From: Gemmatimonadales bacterium
Lineage (GTDB): Bacteria; Gemmatimonadota; Gemmatimonadetes; Palauibacterales; Palauibacteraceae
NCBI GenBank assembly: GCA_030608825.1
Contig: JAUWDL010000053.1
Location: 1 to 7,524, forward strand
Direction of reading: 5' to 3'
DNA: 7,524 bases
Shown here: one piece after another, positions 1 through 6,147 of the stretch
How the letters are laid out: every line of letters begins with the position of its first letter
Numbering within the stretch: the stretch's first letter is position 1
Notes under the pieces: model-generated
Told to the model about the DNA's origin: nothing
The model's input: the letters and a program-made list of their open reading frames with translations, nothing else
The model's database searches: none
Translations under genes and position numbers: made by a program

Positions 1-686
1 GCGCCGTCGTATCGGCGCGCAGCGACCTGATCCAGCCACTCCCAGCGGTTTACCTGGCGTACGTTGGGCACCAGACGGCGGACCGCTTCCAGCGATACGC
101 GACCGCCCTCCGCGGCGTGCGAGAGCTTCTCCAGCTCGCTCTCCAGCAGGCCGAGCTCCGGTCCAATCGCGTCGGCCACGGCTTGCGCGGCTCGCTCGGA
201 CAACTCGTATCCGTGGCGTCCTCTGGCCTGCTCCAGCAGCCACCCGGGCAGCGCGTCCTCGCGGGGAACCCGCCACTCGTAGCTTCGGCACCGCTTGGCA
301 AATCCCTTCATCGTCTTCTCGGCCTTCCCGGATGCGGGCCCGGCCGTGATCACGAAGGTGAGCTGACGCGGGAGAGCGTCGAGCACGGTGTCGACGACCT
401 TGGCCGCCGCCGTGCCGAGCTCCTGAGCCTCCACAAGGAGAACCACGCGCCGGTCGCCCGACATGGGTGGAGTGTGCAGCGCGGCCGCGAGCGTCTCCGG
501 ATCCACGTCGTCCGCACGAAAGCGGTCGAAGTTGAAGTCCCGAGTCGACGGGTCGAGGGCGTGATCGACGATCCGGCGTGCCGCAGCGTCGCGTTGCTGC
601 GGCGCGTCGCCGAACAAGAAAAAAGCGCCTTCCACGTCGCCGCGGCTCAGCGCCTGCTGCAGTTGGTTATCCGGTGGCAGAGCCAT
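1..686 (-). CDS. holA: DNA polymerase III subunit delta (HolA), partial, N-terminal 228 residues
   Basis: Clamp-loader delta subunit, which opens the beta sliding clamp during DNA replication in the cytoplasm. The minus strand read from an ATG at 686 gives an uninterrupted frame to the window edge. It begins MALPPDNQLQQ and has the delta N-domain pattern: the strand-loop AFFLFGDAPQQRD (residues 21-33, matching the FLLYGE-type start of the family), then HTPPMSGDRRVVLLVEA (71-87), then LTFVITAGPASGKAEKT, a helical middle part with GYELSERAAQAVADAIG, and LVPNVRQVNRWEWLDQVA leading into the third domain. The family is usually about 330-345 residues, so roughly a third lies beyond the left edge. 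The gene starts 26 bases after the anti-sigma stop, suggesting one transcript. The only Shine-Dalgarno-like sequence is weak (GGAAAACGA). Recognition rests on motif pattern, not a database search. Confidence 0.85.
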   Translation of the reverse strand, partial: MALPPDNQLQQALSRGDVEGAFFLFGDAPQQRDAAARRIVDHALDPSTRDFNFDRFRADDVDPETLAAALHTPPMSGDRRVVLLVEAQELGTAAAKVVDTVLDALPRQLTFVITAGPASGKAEKTMKGFAKRCRSYEWRVPREDALPGWLLEQARGRHGYELSERAAQAVADAIGPELGLLESELEKLSHAAEGGRVSLEAVRRLVPNVRQVNRWEWLDQVAARRYDG

Positions 687-712
687 CGGTGCTTCGTTTT
701 CCGATGGACCAA

Positions 713-1267
713 CTAGCGCGACGGATCGCTCTCCAGCGCGGACCAGCCGATCTGCACAAGGGGCTCGAAAAGCTCTTCGGATCCCGCCCGGCGCTCCCAG
801 ATCGTGGGGATGGCGCCCCCGACCCACATCCCCTCGTAGATCACCGGGGTCACGAACGGCCCGGGGCTGAACAGGGACGGAACCTCCGCGCTGGGCGCCG
901 GGACGGTCACCGCGACCGGCGCGAGCTCGATCTCGACCGGAATCCTGCTCGCGAACGGGAGCCACACGACGGCGAGCAGCCCCACCGCTGCCATCGCGAC
1001 CAGGGCGGCGCCGCCGCCGAGTCGCGACCCCAACACCGTGTGGTCGTCGATGTGGTAGAGGCGGTGCCGCAGGCGAGGGAGAAAATCGGGAGAGGCGTCG
1101 GGTCGCGGAAGCTGTCGGAACAGATCGATCCCCTGTCTGACCACGCGATGGTATCGCGCGCAGGTCGGACATTCTCGGAGGTGGGAGTCGAAATCCCGAA
1201 GTTGTTCGGGCGTCCGAAGACCATCCGAGTAGTCCGAGTAACCTTCGAGAAACTCCCCACAATCCAT
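713..1267 (-). CDS. Zinc-finger anti-sigma factor-like single-pass membrane protein
   Basis: Probable 184-residue anti-sigma factor for the ECF sigma factor encoded just upstream. The N-terminal cytoplasmic part carries a ZAS-type zinc motif: C3, then 25 residues, then H29-x3-C33-x2-C36 (HLRECPTC). In the ZAS family this domain holds the cognate sigma factor. One hydrophobic segment (about residues 83-106, GGGAALVAMAAVGLLAVVW) predicts a single membrane pass, followed by a C-terminal tail of about 80 residues, presumably periplasmic, with no recognised domain. I chose the ATG at 1267 because GGGAGAGGG (1285-1277) lies 9 bases upstream. An upstream in-frame start at 1297 would place this ribosome site inside the gene. 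It is separated from the sigma gene by an intrinsic terminator and about 200 bases, and followed closely by holA. Known for the family: sequestration of sigma; inferred: this sigma is its partner. Confidence 0.8.
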   Translation of the reverse strand: MDCGEFLEGYSDYSDGLRTPEQLRDFDSHLRECPTCARYHRVVRQGIDLFRQLPRPDASPDFLPRLRHRLYHIDDHTVLGSRLGGGAALVAMAAVGLLAVVWLPFASRIPVEIELAPVAVTVPAPSAEVPSLFSPGPFVTPVIYEGMWVGGAIPTIWERRAGSEELFEPLVQIGWSALESDPSR

Positions 1268-1276
1268 CACGAGCAA

Positions 1277-1285
1277 CCCTCTCCC
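1277..1285 (-). promoter_or_regulatory. Ribosome binding site of the anti-sigma gene
   Basis: GGGAGAGGG on the minus strand, 9 bases before the ATG at 1267. It decides between the start at 1267 and the one ten codons upstream at 1297. Confidence 0.6.
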
Positions 1286-1349
1286 GGGCAACGGCACCTC
1301 CGGACAGCCGTTCGCGCTTCCGACGCGAACCCGAAGGCCCGGCTACGCT

Positions 1350-1395
1350 TTGGGAACCGGCGATTTCTACTCGTTTGGGCAGGGGGGGTTCCCAA
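1350..1395 (-). repeat. 9-bp inverted repeat upstream of the anti-sigma gene
   Basis: Perfect arms TTGGGAACC (1350-1358) and GGTTCCCAA (1387-1395), with a 28-base spacer. The repeat lies immediately after the sigma-gene terminator and about 80-130 bases before the anti-sigma start. It could be an operator, a pair of GGAAC elements of the kind used as ECF -35 boxes facing each other, or an RNA stem. I could not find a convincing -10 element at the right distance, so promoter function is not shown. Confidence 0.45.
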
Positions 1396-1425
1396 CAAAA
1401 AAGGGCGGCCTCGAGGGCCGCCCTT
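1391..1425 (-). terminator. Intrinsic terminator after the ECF sigma gene
   Basis: A perfect 10-bp stem (1416-1425 with 1401-1410, AAGGGCGGCC and its complement) with a five-base loop, followed on the minus strand by TTTTTTGTT. It lies 38 bases downstream of the sigma stop codon and reads only in the minus direction, since the T-run is on that side. It would end or reduce transcription before the anti-sigma and holA genes. Confidence 0.85.
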
Positions 1426-1463
1426 CAATGCGTGTCGCGATGTCGTCGGCCGCCGCTCGCCTG

Positions 1464-2099
1464 CTACTCGAGCATGGGCGCGACGATCTGAGCGAACTTG
1501 TTCCTTGCGCGGTTGAGGCGGGATTTCACGGTCCCCAACGTCACGCCCGTGATCTCCGAGATCTCATCGTACGTCTTGCCCTCCATTTCACGCAGGACGA
1601 AGACGACGCGGTGATGCTCCGGCAGCTCCTCCACGGCCTTCTCGACCTGCGCCCGCAGATGCCGTTTCCGGAAGAGATCGTCCGGCGCGTACGACCGGTC
1701 CTCCCACTGTAGCGGCCGGTGGTCGGCATCCCAGTTCTTCTTGATCGCCTGGAACAGGACCATGGGATTGCGCGACCGGTTCCTGAGCTCGTTCTTCGCC
1801 AGGTTGCTCGCGATCGTATAGATCCACGTCGAGAACTTCTTGGTCGGATCGAAACGATGCAGATGCCGGTAGACCCGCACGAAAGTCTCCTGAACGAGAT
1901 CCTCCGAGCGGTCCCGATCTCCGATCGTTCTGTAGATGAAGTTCAGGAGGCGGTCGTGATAGCGCCCGACCAACTCCTGGAACGCGAACCGCCCTCCTTC
2001 GAGGTACTCGGCCACAAGCTCGGCGTCATTGAGCTCCTTGAGCTCGTGCCGGGATCGCAACTCTCCCTTTGCATGCTGTACAGCCAGCGACTTCGGCAT
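1464..2099 (-). CDS. ECF-family RNA polymerase sigma factor (RpoE-like)
   Basis: Alternative sigma-70 family factor, 211 residues from the chosen start, typical for ECF sigmas. Sigma-2 spans about residues 40-108: SEDLVQETFVRVYRHL (65-80) is the region 2.2 core-binding helix and KFSTWIYTIASNLAKNELRN (88-107) the -10 recognition region. A charged linker follows, then sigma-4 (about 155-205) with the helix-turn-helix YDEISEITGVTLGTVKSRLN. There is no sigma-3 domain. The ATG at 2099 is preceded by AAGGGGAGGG ten bases away. In-frame alternatives are an ATG at 2210 (GGAG only three bases off) and a GTG at 2255. The extra 37-52 residues would be acidic and low in complexity with poorer third-position GC, so I prefer 2099, but cannot exclude the longer forms. 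It follows the Nudix gene and precedes the anti-sigma gene, its likely regulator. Confidence 0.9.
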   Translation of the reverse strand: MPKSLAVQHAKGELRSRHELKELNDAELVAEYLEGGRFAFQELVGRYHDRLLNFIYRTIGDRDRSEDLVQETFVRVYRHLHRFDPTKKFSTWIYTIASNLAKNELRNRSRNPMVLFQAIKKNWDADHRPLQWEDRSYAPDDLFRKRHLRAQVEKAVEELPEHHRVVFVLREMEGKTYDEISEITGVTLGTVKSRLNRARNKFAQIVAPMLE

Positions 2100-2109
2100 T
2101 CTGGTTGTA

Positions 2110-2119
2110 CCCTCCCCTT
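2110..2119 (-). promoter_or_regulatory. Ribosome binding site favouring the 2099 start of the sigma gene
   Basis: AAGGGGAGGG on the minus strand, 10 bases before the ATG at 2099. It is the strongest ribosome site near any of the three in-frame start codons of this gene. Confidence 0.5.
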
Positions 2120-2275
2120 CGCCCGCTCGGTCACGACGCGTCTCCGTCGCGGCTACCTCTTCGGTGAGGCCTCCGTCGCGAGCGACAGCTGATTGATCTA
2201 TCTCAGACATCGGCTCCAAACGCTTCCCCGTCCCGTCTCCAACTATAGGACGCACGAGAGTCGAGGTTTGTCACA

Positions 2276-2848
2276 TCACCCATCCATCAGGCCCGTGAAG
2301 CAGCGCGCCCAGAGAAGGGAGCAGATCGTCTTGGAATCCGCGATCTCGCCCTCCTCTATGAGACGGAACGCTTCCGCCACGGATAACGTTTCCGTCTCTA
2401 TGAACTCGGTGCTCTCGGGGGCGGCTCGGCCCTCCGAAAGACCGGTCGCCGCATAGATGTCGATCTGCTCGTCCGTGAACCCCGGCGTTGTGTAGATCGA
2501 CGTCAGCTTCTGCAGCTCCGCCGCCCTCAGCCCCGCTTCCTCCTCCAGCTCGCGCCGTGCGCAAAGCTCCGGGGCTTCGCCCGCGTCCAGCTTCCCCGCC
2601 GGAACCTCCCACACGTAGCCGCCGGCCGCGTATCGGTACTGCCGGAGCAGAACGACCGCGGCCCCGTTGCCGCTCGACCACTCTCCCGGCCTGTAAACAG
2701 GAAGGACGGCCACCGCGCCTGGATGGCGGATAATCTCCAGCTCGCCCACAGATCCATCCGGCAGGCGAACCCGGTCGCGGCGTACCTTGAAGAAACTGCC
2801 CCGATACACGACGCGGCTGTCAATCTGGCCGGTATCGGGGGACTTCAA
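2276..2848 (-). CDS. Nudix hydrolase, ADP-ribose pyrophosphatase-like
   Basis: A 190-residue cytoplasmic Nudix enzyme that probably splits ADP-ribose or a related nucleoside diphosphate sugar into AMP and a phosphosugar. The Nudix box is complete at residues 85-107: G85-x5-E91, then R99-E-L-E-E-E-A-G-L, matching GX5EX7REUXEEXGU, with the metal-binding glutamates present. The N-terminal pattern (SRVVYRGSFFKVRRDRVRLP, then RHPGAVAVLPV) and the stretch before the box (LLRQYRYAAGGYVWEVPAG) are typical of the ADP-ribose pyrophosphatase group. Substrate is inferred from these and not certain. The start is a TTG at 2848, chosen because AAGGAG lies six bases upstream and because a good promoter sits just ahead of it. 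It is the first gene of a unit running into the sigma factor gene. Length is normal for the family. Confidence 0.88.
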   Translation of the reverse strand: MKSPDTGQIDSRVVYRGSFFKVRRDRVRLPDGSVGELEIIRHPGAVAVLPVYRPGEWSSGNGAAVVLLRQYRYAAGGYVWEVPAGKLDAGEAPELCARRELEEEAGLRAAELQKLTSIYTTPGFTDEQIDIYAATGLSEGRAAPESTEFIETETLSVAEAFRLIEEGEIADSKTICSLLWARCFTGLMDG

Positions 2849-2854
2849 CTTCGG

Positions 2855-2860
2855 CTCCTT
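2855..2860 (-). promoter_or_regulatory. Ribosome binding site deciding the TTG start of the Nudix gene
   Basis: AAGGAG on the minus strand, six bases before the TTG at 2848. The near-ideal match and spacing support a TTG start over the internal GTG at codon 14. Confidence 0.7.
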
Positions 2861-2887
2861 GGTACTGCCCGATACGAATCAGTCCCG

Positions 2888-2916
2888 AACATAGCCGAAG
2901 ATTTCCCGAAAGTCAA
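2888..2916 (-). promoter_or_regulatory. Sigma-70 type promoter for the Nudix-sigma unit
   Basis: On the minus strand, TTGACT (2916-2911), a 17-base spacer, then TATGTT (2893-2888). This is close to the TTGACA-17-TATAAT consensus. The expected start of transcription is near 2881, leaving a leader of about 33 bases that contains the AAGGAG site. The -35 box begins only four bases after the stop codon of the M16 gene, so the Nudix gene can be transcribed apart from the protease operon. Confidence 0.65.
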
Positions 2917-2919
2917 GGC

Positions 2920-4290
2920 CTAGCAACCGCTTTCGGCGTTTTCAACGCTCACATCCCCCACCTCTTCCAGCGTCGGTCTCACCTCGGCGGCGGAGGCCAC
3001 CGCGAGTAGCGTCATGGACTCGAAAGGGATTCGCGAGCCGGCCGCGTCGACGATCTCTTCAGGGGTGACCGCCTCCACCCGGTCCACGTACGTCTCCCAG
3101 TAATCTTCCGGCAATTCGTAGATCTGTTGGGTCGCCACCTTCCCCGTCACGAGGCTCGGCGTCTCGAATTGGCGCGGTAGAGACAGGGTGAGCGCGTTTT
3201 TCGCCAGGCGCAGCTCGTCATCATCGGGCGGACGCTCCACCAGGCTTTTGATCTCGGCCAGTATCTCTCGGAACGCGCCGGCGGCCGCCGCGCTCTCCAC
3301 CGCGGTGCTCACCACGAACGGACCCGCACCGCGACGGAACCGGAACGAGCTGCGGGCCCCGTATGTCCAGCCTTTGTCTTCTCGTAAGTTCATGTTGATC
3401 CGCGAGTTGAACAGCCCGCCCAGGATCGCGTTCGCCAGGGTCGCCGCGAAGAAATCAGGCGCCGCGTACTCCATGCCGATGCGGCCCACCCGGATCTCCG
3501 CCTGAGCGCTGTGCTCCCGATCCACGAGGAGAAGCCCGCCAGCAGGCGCTTCGCTCGACGGCGCCGGAAGCCCAGCAGGGCCGGCGGCGCCGGTCCAGTC
3601 GTCGAACCGGAGCGCCACCGCGTCCCTGAACGCCCGGGCATCCAGCGCACCGCACGCGATCAACACGGCACCGTCGGGCACGTACCGCTCCCTGTGAAAC
3701 CCGGCCACTCCGGCGGCTCCCAGGCTGGCCACCGTCTCGGGGACCCCTCCGGCGGGACGGCCGTACGGGTGACCTCCGTAGATCGTCCGAATGAGCCGAA
3801 GGTCGGCGAGCACCGCCGGCTCATCCAGGTGGCGCTCGATCTCGTCCAGACGCTCCTGGCGAACCCGGGCGACCTCCTTCTCCTCGAACGCAGGCTCCCG
3901 GACCACGGCTCGAAGATAGTCCAGCGCTCCATCCGACACGTCGCTGAGGAAGTGCATCGAGAGGCTAGCCACATCGTAGCCGACGCTGGCCCAGAAGGCG
4001 GCGCCCAGCCGGTCCAGCCAGGCCGCCATCTCCATCGCCGAGCGCCCCGCAGCACCCTCGCTGAGCAACCGGCCCGTCAACTCGGCCACGCCCCCCAGTT
4101 CGGGCTGCTCCGCCACGGCGCCCGCCTCCAGGATGAGGCGCAACGAGACCTCCGGCAGCTTCCGGTTCTCGGCGACCAGCAGCTTCAGGCCGTTGTCCAG
4201 GCGAAAGCGGTGGAAGAGCGGCAGCTCGAGGGGACGGAGCTCCTCGGAGGGAGGGGGGCGGGTGCGATCCAGCGCGCCGGCCGTGCTCAC
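2920..4290 (-). CDS. M16B peptidase family subunit without the zinc motif (R/Y subunit)
   Basis: A 456-residue M16-fold protein, probably the non-catalytic partner of the upstream peptidase. The N-terminal half follows the family (FHRFRLDNGLKLLVAENRKL, then a LILEAGA strand). At the place of HxxEH it reads AELTGR (69-74), so the two histidines and the glutamate are replaced by E70, R74 and G73. The C-terminal half keeps NLREDKGWTYG, with R303 and Y310 forming the R/Y pair that in M16B enzymes binds the substrate backbone. Zinc-site subunit plus R/Y subunit is an established arrangement in heterodimeric M16B proteases and in mitochondrial processing peptidase. The GTG start at 4290 overlaps the TGA of the previous gene (GTGA), with GGAGG four bases upstream, indicating translational coupling and matched production. 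No clear signal peptide is visible. Length is normal. Confidence 0.87.
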   Translation of the reverse strand: MSTAGALDRTRPPPSEELRPLELPLFHRFRLDNGLKLLVAENRKLPEVSLRLILEAGAVAEQPELGGVAELTGRLLSEGAAGRSAMEMAAWLDRLGAAFWASVGYDVASLSMHFLSDVSDGALDYLRAVVREPAFEEKEVARVRQERLDEIERHLDEPAVLADLRLIRTIYGGHPYGRPAGGVPETVASLGAAGVAGFHRERYVPDGAVLIACGALDARAFRDAVALRFDDWTGAAGPAGLPAPSSEAPAGGLLLVDREHSAQAEIRVGRIGMEYAAPDFFAATLANAILGGLFNSRINMNLREDKGWTYGARSSFRFRRGAGPFVVSTAVESAAAAGAFREILAEIKSLVERPPDDDELRLAKNALTLSLPRQFETPSLVTGKVATQQIYELPEDYWETYVDRVEAVTPEEIVDAAGSRIPFESMTLLAVASAAEVRPTLEEVGDVSVENAESGC

Positions 4291-5639
4291 TCGGCCTCCG
4301 CGCCTTCGGCTTCCTTGCCCTCGGCCGGTGCGTCTTCGGTCGCGGGGACGACGTGAAGCGCCACGAGCCGATCGTCGTCGAAGATCTCGCTCGCGAGCCC
4401 GGCGCAGCCTTGCAGCGACACCGCCCGGTAGCGCGCGAAGGCGTCGTTCACGTATCCCGGCTCTCCCCTCAGCACCGCCGCGTGGGCGAAGGCATCGGCA
4501 CGCTCTCCCACACCGTTCAGCTGCTGCACCAGCGCCCGACGCGCCCGGTTTCTGGCTCCCTCCACCTCGTCCTCGCTCAACCCGTCACCGCGAAGACCGG
4601 CAACGGATTCGAGCATCGCTTCCTCGAGGCCCCCTGCGGACACGCCGGGCCGGGCCGTCGCGACCACGAAGAACATGCCGGCGCACTCGGTGGGCCAGGT
4701 AAAGGCATGCACCTCTCCCGCGATGCGCTTGTCATAGATCAGCTCGTGATGAAGGCGGGAGCTCTTGCCGTCCGCCAGGAGATGGCTGAGGAGATCCGAC
4801 GTCTCGAAATCGGGTTCGCTGAAGGAAGGGGCGTGGTACATCAGGTAGACTCGCGGCACATGGACCTGGTCCTCGATCGTCCCGCGACGCTCGCCATCCA
4901 TAGCGGGCGGCAGGACCTCCACCGAAGCAGGTCGCGGACGGGGCGGAATCTCGTCAAAGTACCGGTCGATTCGACGAAGGGCATCCTTCGTGTCGAAGTC
5001 GCCGGCCAGGACCAGAACCGCGTTGTTCGGGCCGTAGTAACCGTCGAAGAACTCGTGGACGTTCTCCAACGTCGCCGCGTCGAGATCCTCCATGAAGCCG
5101 ATGGTCGGGTGGCGGTACGGATGGCCCTCGGGGTATGCCATGCGAAGCACCGTCTCGAACGCCAGTCCGTACGGCCGGTTCTCGTAGGCCTGCCGCCGCT
5201 CGTTCTTCACCACGTCCCGCTGGTTGTCCAGTTTCTCCTGCGTGATGCCGGGGGCGAAGAAGCCCATGCGGTCCGACTCGAGCCAGAGAGCGAGGTCCAA
5301 GTGACTGGACGGCAGCGTCTCGTAGTAGTTGGTGCGATCGAACCAGGTCGACCCGTTCAGGGTTCCGCCGGCGTTCTGGATGAACTTGAAGTGCTCGCTC
5401 TCCGCGACGTGCTGCGACCCCTGGAAGAGCAGGTGCTCGAACAGGTGGGCGAACCCCCGCCGGCCCGCCCTCTCGTCCTTGGACCCGACTTGATACATGA
5501 GGTGGACGGCTACGATGGGAGCCGACCGATCCTCGTGCAGCACGACCCTGAGACCGTTGTCCAGTACCCGTTCCTCGAAGTCGAAGCTGACCTCGCTCGC
5601 ATCGCGCGGCCGGGGAGGGGGCGACGATGAATGGCTCAA
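4287..5639 (-). CDS. M16 family zinc metallopeptidase, catalytic subunit
   Basis: A 450-residue zinc peptidase of the M16 (inverzincin) family, which degrades or processes peptides. The zinc and catalytic motif H65-L-F-E68-H69 is intact in RRGFAHLFEHLLFQGS, and the third ligand is probably E147 in RDVVKNERRQ, 77 residues after H69, a normal spacing. The usual start pattern VLDNGLRVVLHEDRSAPIVA is present. In the C-terminal half the segment that should hold the R/Y pair reads ELIYDKRIAGEV, where R and Y are replaced by I and G, so it probably needs the downstream subunit. The TTG start at 5639 is chosen because AAAGGAG (5656-5650) precedes it by ten bases and gives normal family length. The frame stays open further upstream, but that part runs into the RNase P RNA gene. 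No obvious signal peptide; the tail is acidic (EGKEAEGAEAE). Confidence 0.9.
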   Translation of the reverse strand: MSHSSSPPPRPRDASEVSFDFEERVLDNGLRVVLHEDRSAPIVAVHLMYQVGSKDERAGRRGFAHLFEHLLFQGSQHVAESEHFKFIQNAGGTLNGSTWFDRTNYYETLPSSHLDLALWLESDRMGFFAPGITQEKLDNQRDVVKNERRQAYENRPYGLAFETVLRMAYPEGHPYRHPTIGFMEDLDAATLENVHEFFDGYYGPNNAVLVLAGDFDTKDALRRIDRYFDEIPPRPRPASVEVLPPAMDGERRGTIEDQVHVPRVYLMYHAPSFSEPDFETSDLLSHLLADGKSSRLHHELIYDKRIAGEVHAFTWPTECAGMFFVVATARPGVSAGGLEEAMLESVAGLRGDGLSEDEVEGARNRARRALVQQLNGVGERADAFAHAAVLRGEPGYVNDAFARYRAVSLQGCAGLASEIFDDDRLVALHVVPATEDAPAEGKEAEGAEAE

Positions 5640-5649
5640 GTCCGTGCGG

Positions 5650-5656
5650 CTCCTTT
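5650..5656 (-). promoter_or_regulatory. Ribosome binding site deciding the TTG start of the M16 peptidase
   Basis: AAAGGAG on the minus strand, ten bases before the TTG at 5639. There is no ATG or GTG nearby in frame that leaves the conserved N-terminal strand intact. Confidence 0.55.
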
Positions 5657-5661
5657 CGTGC

Positions 5662-5708
5662 TCGCTGACCGCCTCGCTGATCGTGCCTCGCTGATCGTGC
5701 TTCGCTGA
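5662..5708 (-). repeat. Four TCAGCGA repeats in the leader of the M16 operon
   Basis: On the minus strand the heptamer TCAGCGA occurs at 5708-5702, 5694-5688, 5680-5674 and 5668-5662, with start-to-start distances of 14, 14 and 12 bases. The two first units are nearly identical 14-mers (TCAGCGARGCACGA) and the last resembles them with a deletion. They lie between the hairpin after rnpB and the ribosome site of the first M16 gene. They may be a binding-site array or simple tandem duplication. Confidence 0.6.
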
Positions 5709-5719
5709 CCGGATGAGAT

Positions 5720-5741
5720 CGGCGGCCGGTGACGGCCGCCG
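5720..5741 (-). terminator. GC-rich hairpin just after rnpB, possible terminator without a U-tract
   Basis: A perfect 9-bp stem (CGGCGGCCG, 5733-5741 with 5720-5728) and a four-base loop, starting about a dozen bases after the RNase P RNA end. On the minus strand it is followed by ATCTCATCC, not by a T-run, so it lacks the standard intrinsic terminator tail. It may protect or help set the 3' end of the RNA, or reduce read-through into the peptidase genes. Confidence 0.4.
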
Positions 5742-5752
5742 AATGTAGTGAA

Positions 5753-6147
5753 GGTTGCGGAGGGACGTAAGCCGGGTCCTGTGGCGGGGCGTTGCAGGAC
5801 GCCCCGCGGAGATCATCTGTCTCGGACGACCGGTTGCCCGGCGTCTCTAGCGGCCTACCCGGAGCTCGATCGCGGCGGGCCGCCGCTCGCTCCCTATTTG
5901 GCCTTGCTCCCGGTGGGGTTTGTCGTGCCGTCGCTGTCTCCAGCGGCGCGGTGGGCTCTTACCCCACCTTTTCACCCTTGCCTGTGCGGCCGAAGCCGCC
6001 ATCGGCGGTCTGCTCTCTGTGACACTTTCCGTCGCCTCGCGGCGCCCGGGCGTTACCCGGCACCGTGCCCTACGGAGCCCGGACTTTCCTCGAACCGCAC
6101 CTCGAGACTCGCTCGACGCCGGCCCGCGACCTCCCGTCCCTCCGCAG
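5753..6147 (-). ncRNA. rnpB: RNase P RNA, bacterial type A
   Basis: Catalytic RNA of ribonuclease P, which trims the 5' leader of precursor tRNAs. Conserved blocks are found in order on the minus strand: GAGGAAAGTCCGGGCT (6091-6076), then ACAGAGAGCAGACCGCCGAT, then GTGGGGTAAGAGCCCAC (5967-5951), whose GGTAA loop is the L15 element that pairs with the tRNA CCA end, then ACAGGACCCGGCTTA near the 3' end. The ends pair perfectly: TGCGGAGGGACG (6146-6135) with CGTCCCTCCGCA (5767-5756) makes helix P1 and sets the ends at about 6147 and 5753. A 9-bp hairpin (5784-5792 with 5799-5807), just before the last conserved block, fits P19, an element absent from E. coli but present in many bacteria. Length of about 395 bases is normal. 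The open frames over this stretch on both strands are therefore spurious. A weak -10-like TAGCAC lies at 6157-6152, with no good -35. Confidence 0.95.

Noticed and set aside
578..1516. Plus-strand open frame of 312 codons
   Set aside because: It is antisense to holA, the anti-sigma gene, the terminator region and the end of the sigma gene, and is rich in arginine and proline with no domain pattern.
4353..5630. Plus-strand open frame of 425 codons
   Set aside because: It lies wholly antisense to the M16 peptidase gene, whose protein has clear family motifs. The translated plus-strand frame shows no recognisable domain and is a product of high GC.
5662..5708. CRISPR array
   Set aside because: Units are only 12-14 bases apart with no spacers of normal size, and no cas genes are present.
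5640..5816. N-terminal extension of the M16 peptidase from an ATG at 5816
   Set aside because: The first part would lie inside rnpB and cross the hairpin and TCAGCGA repeats. The TTG at 5639 has a ribosome site and gives normal family length.
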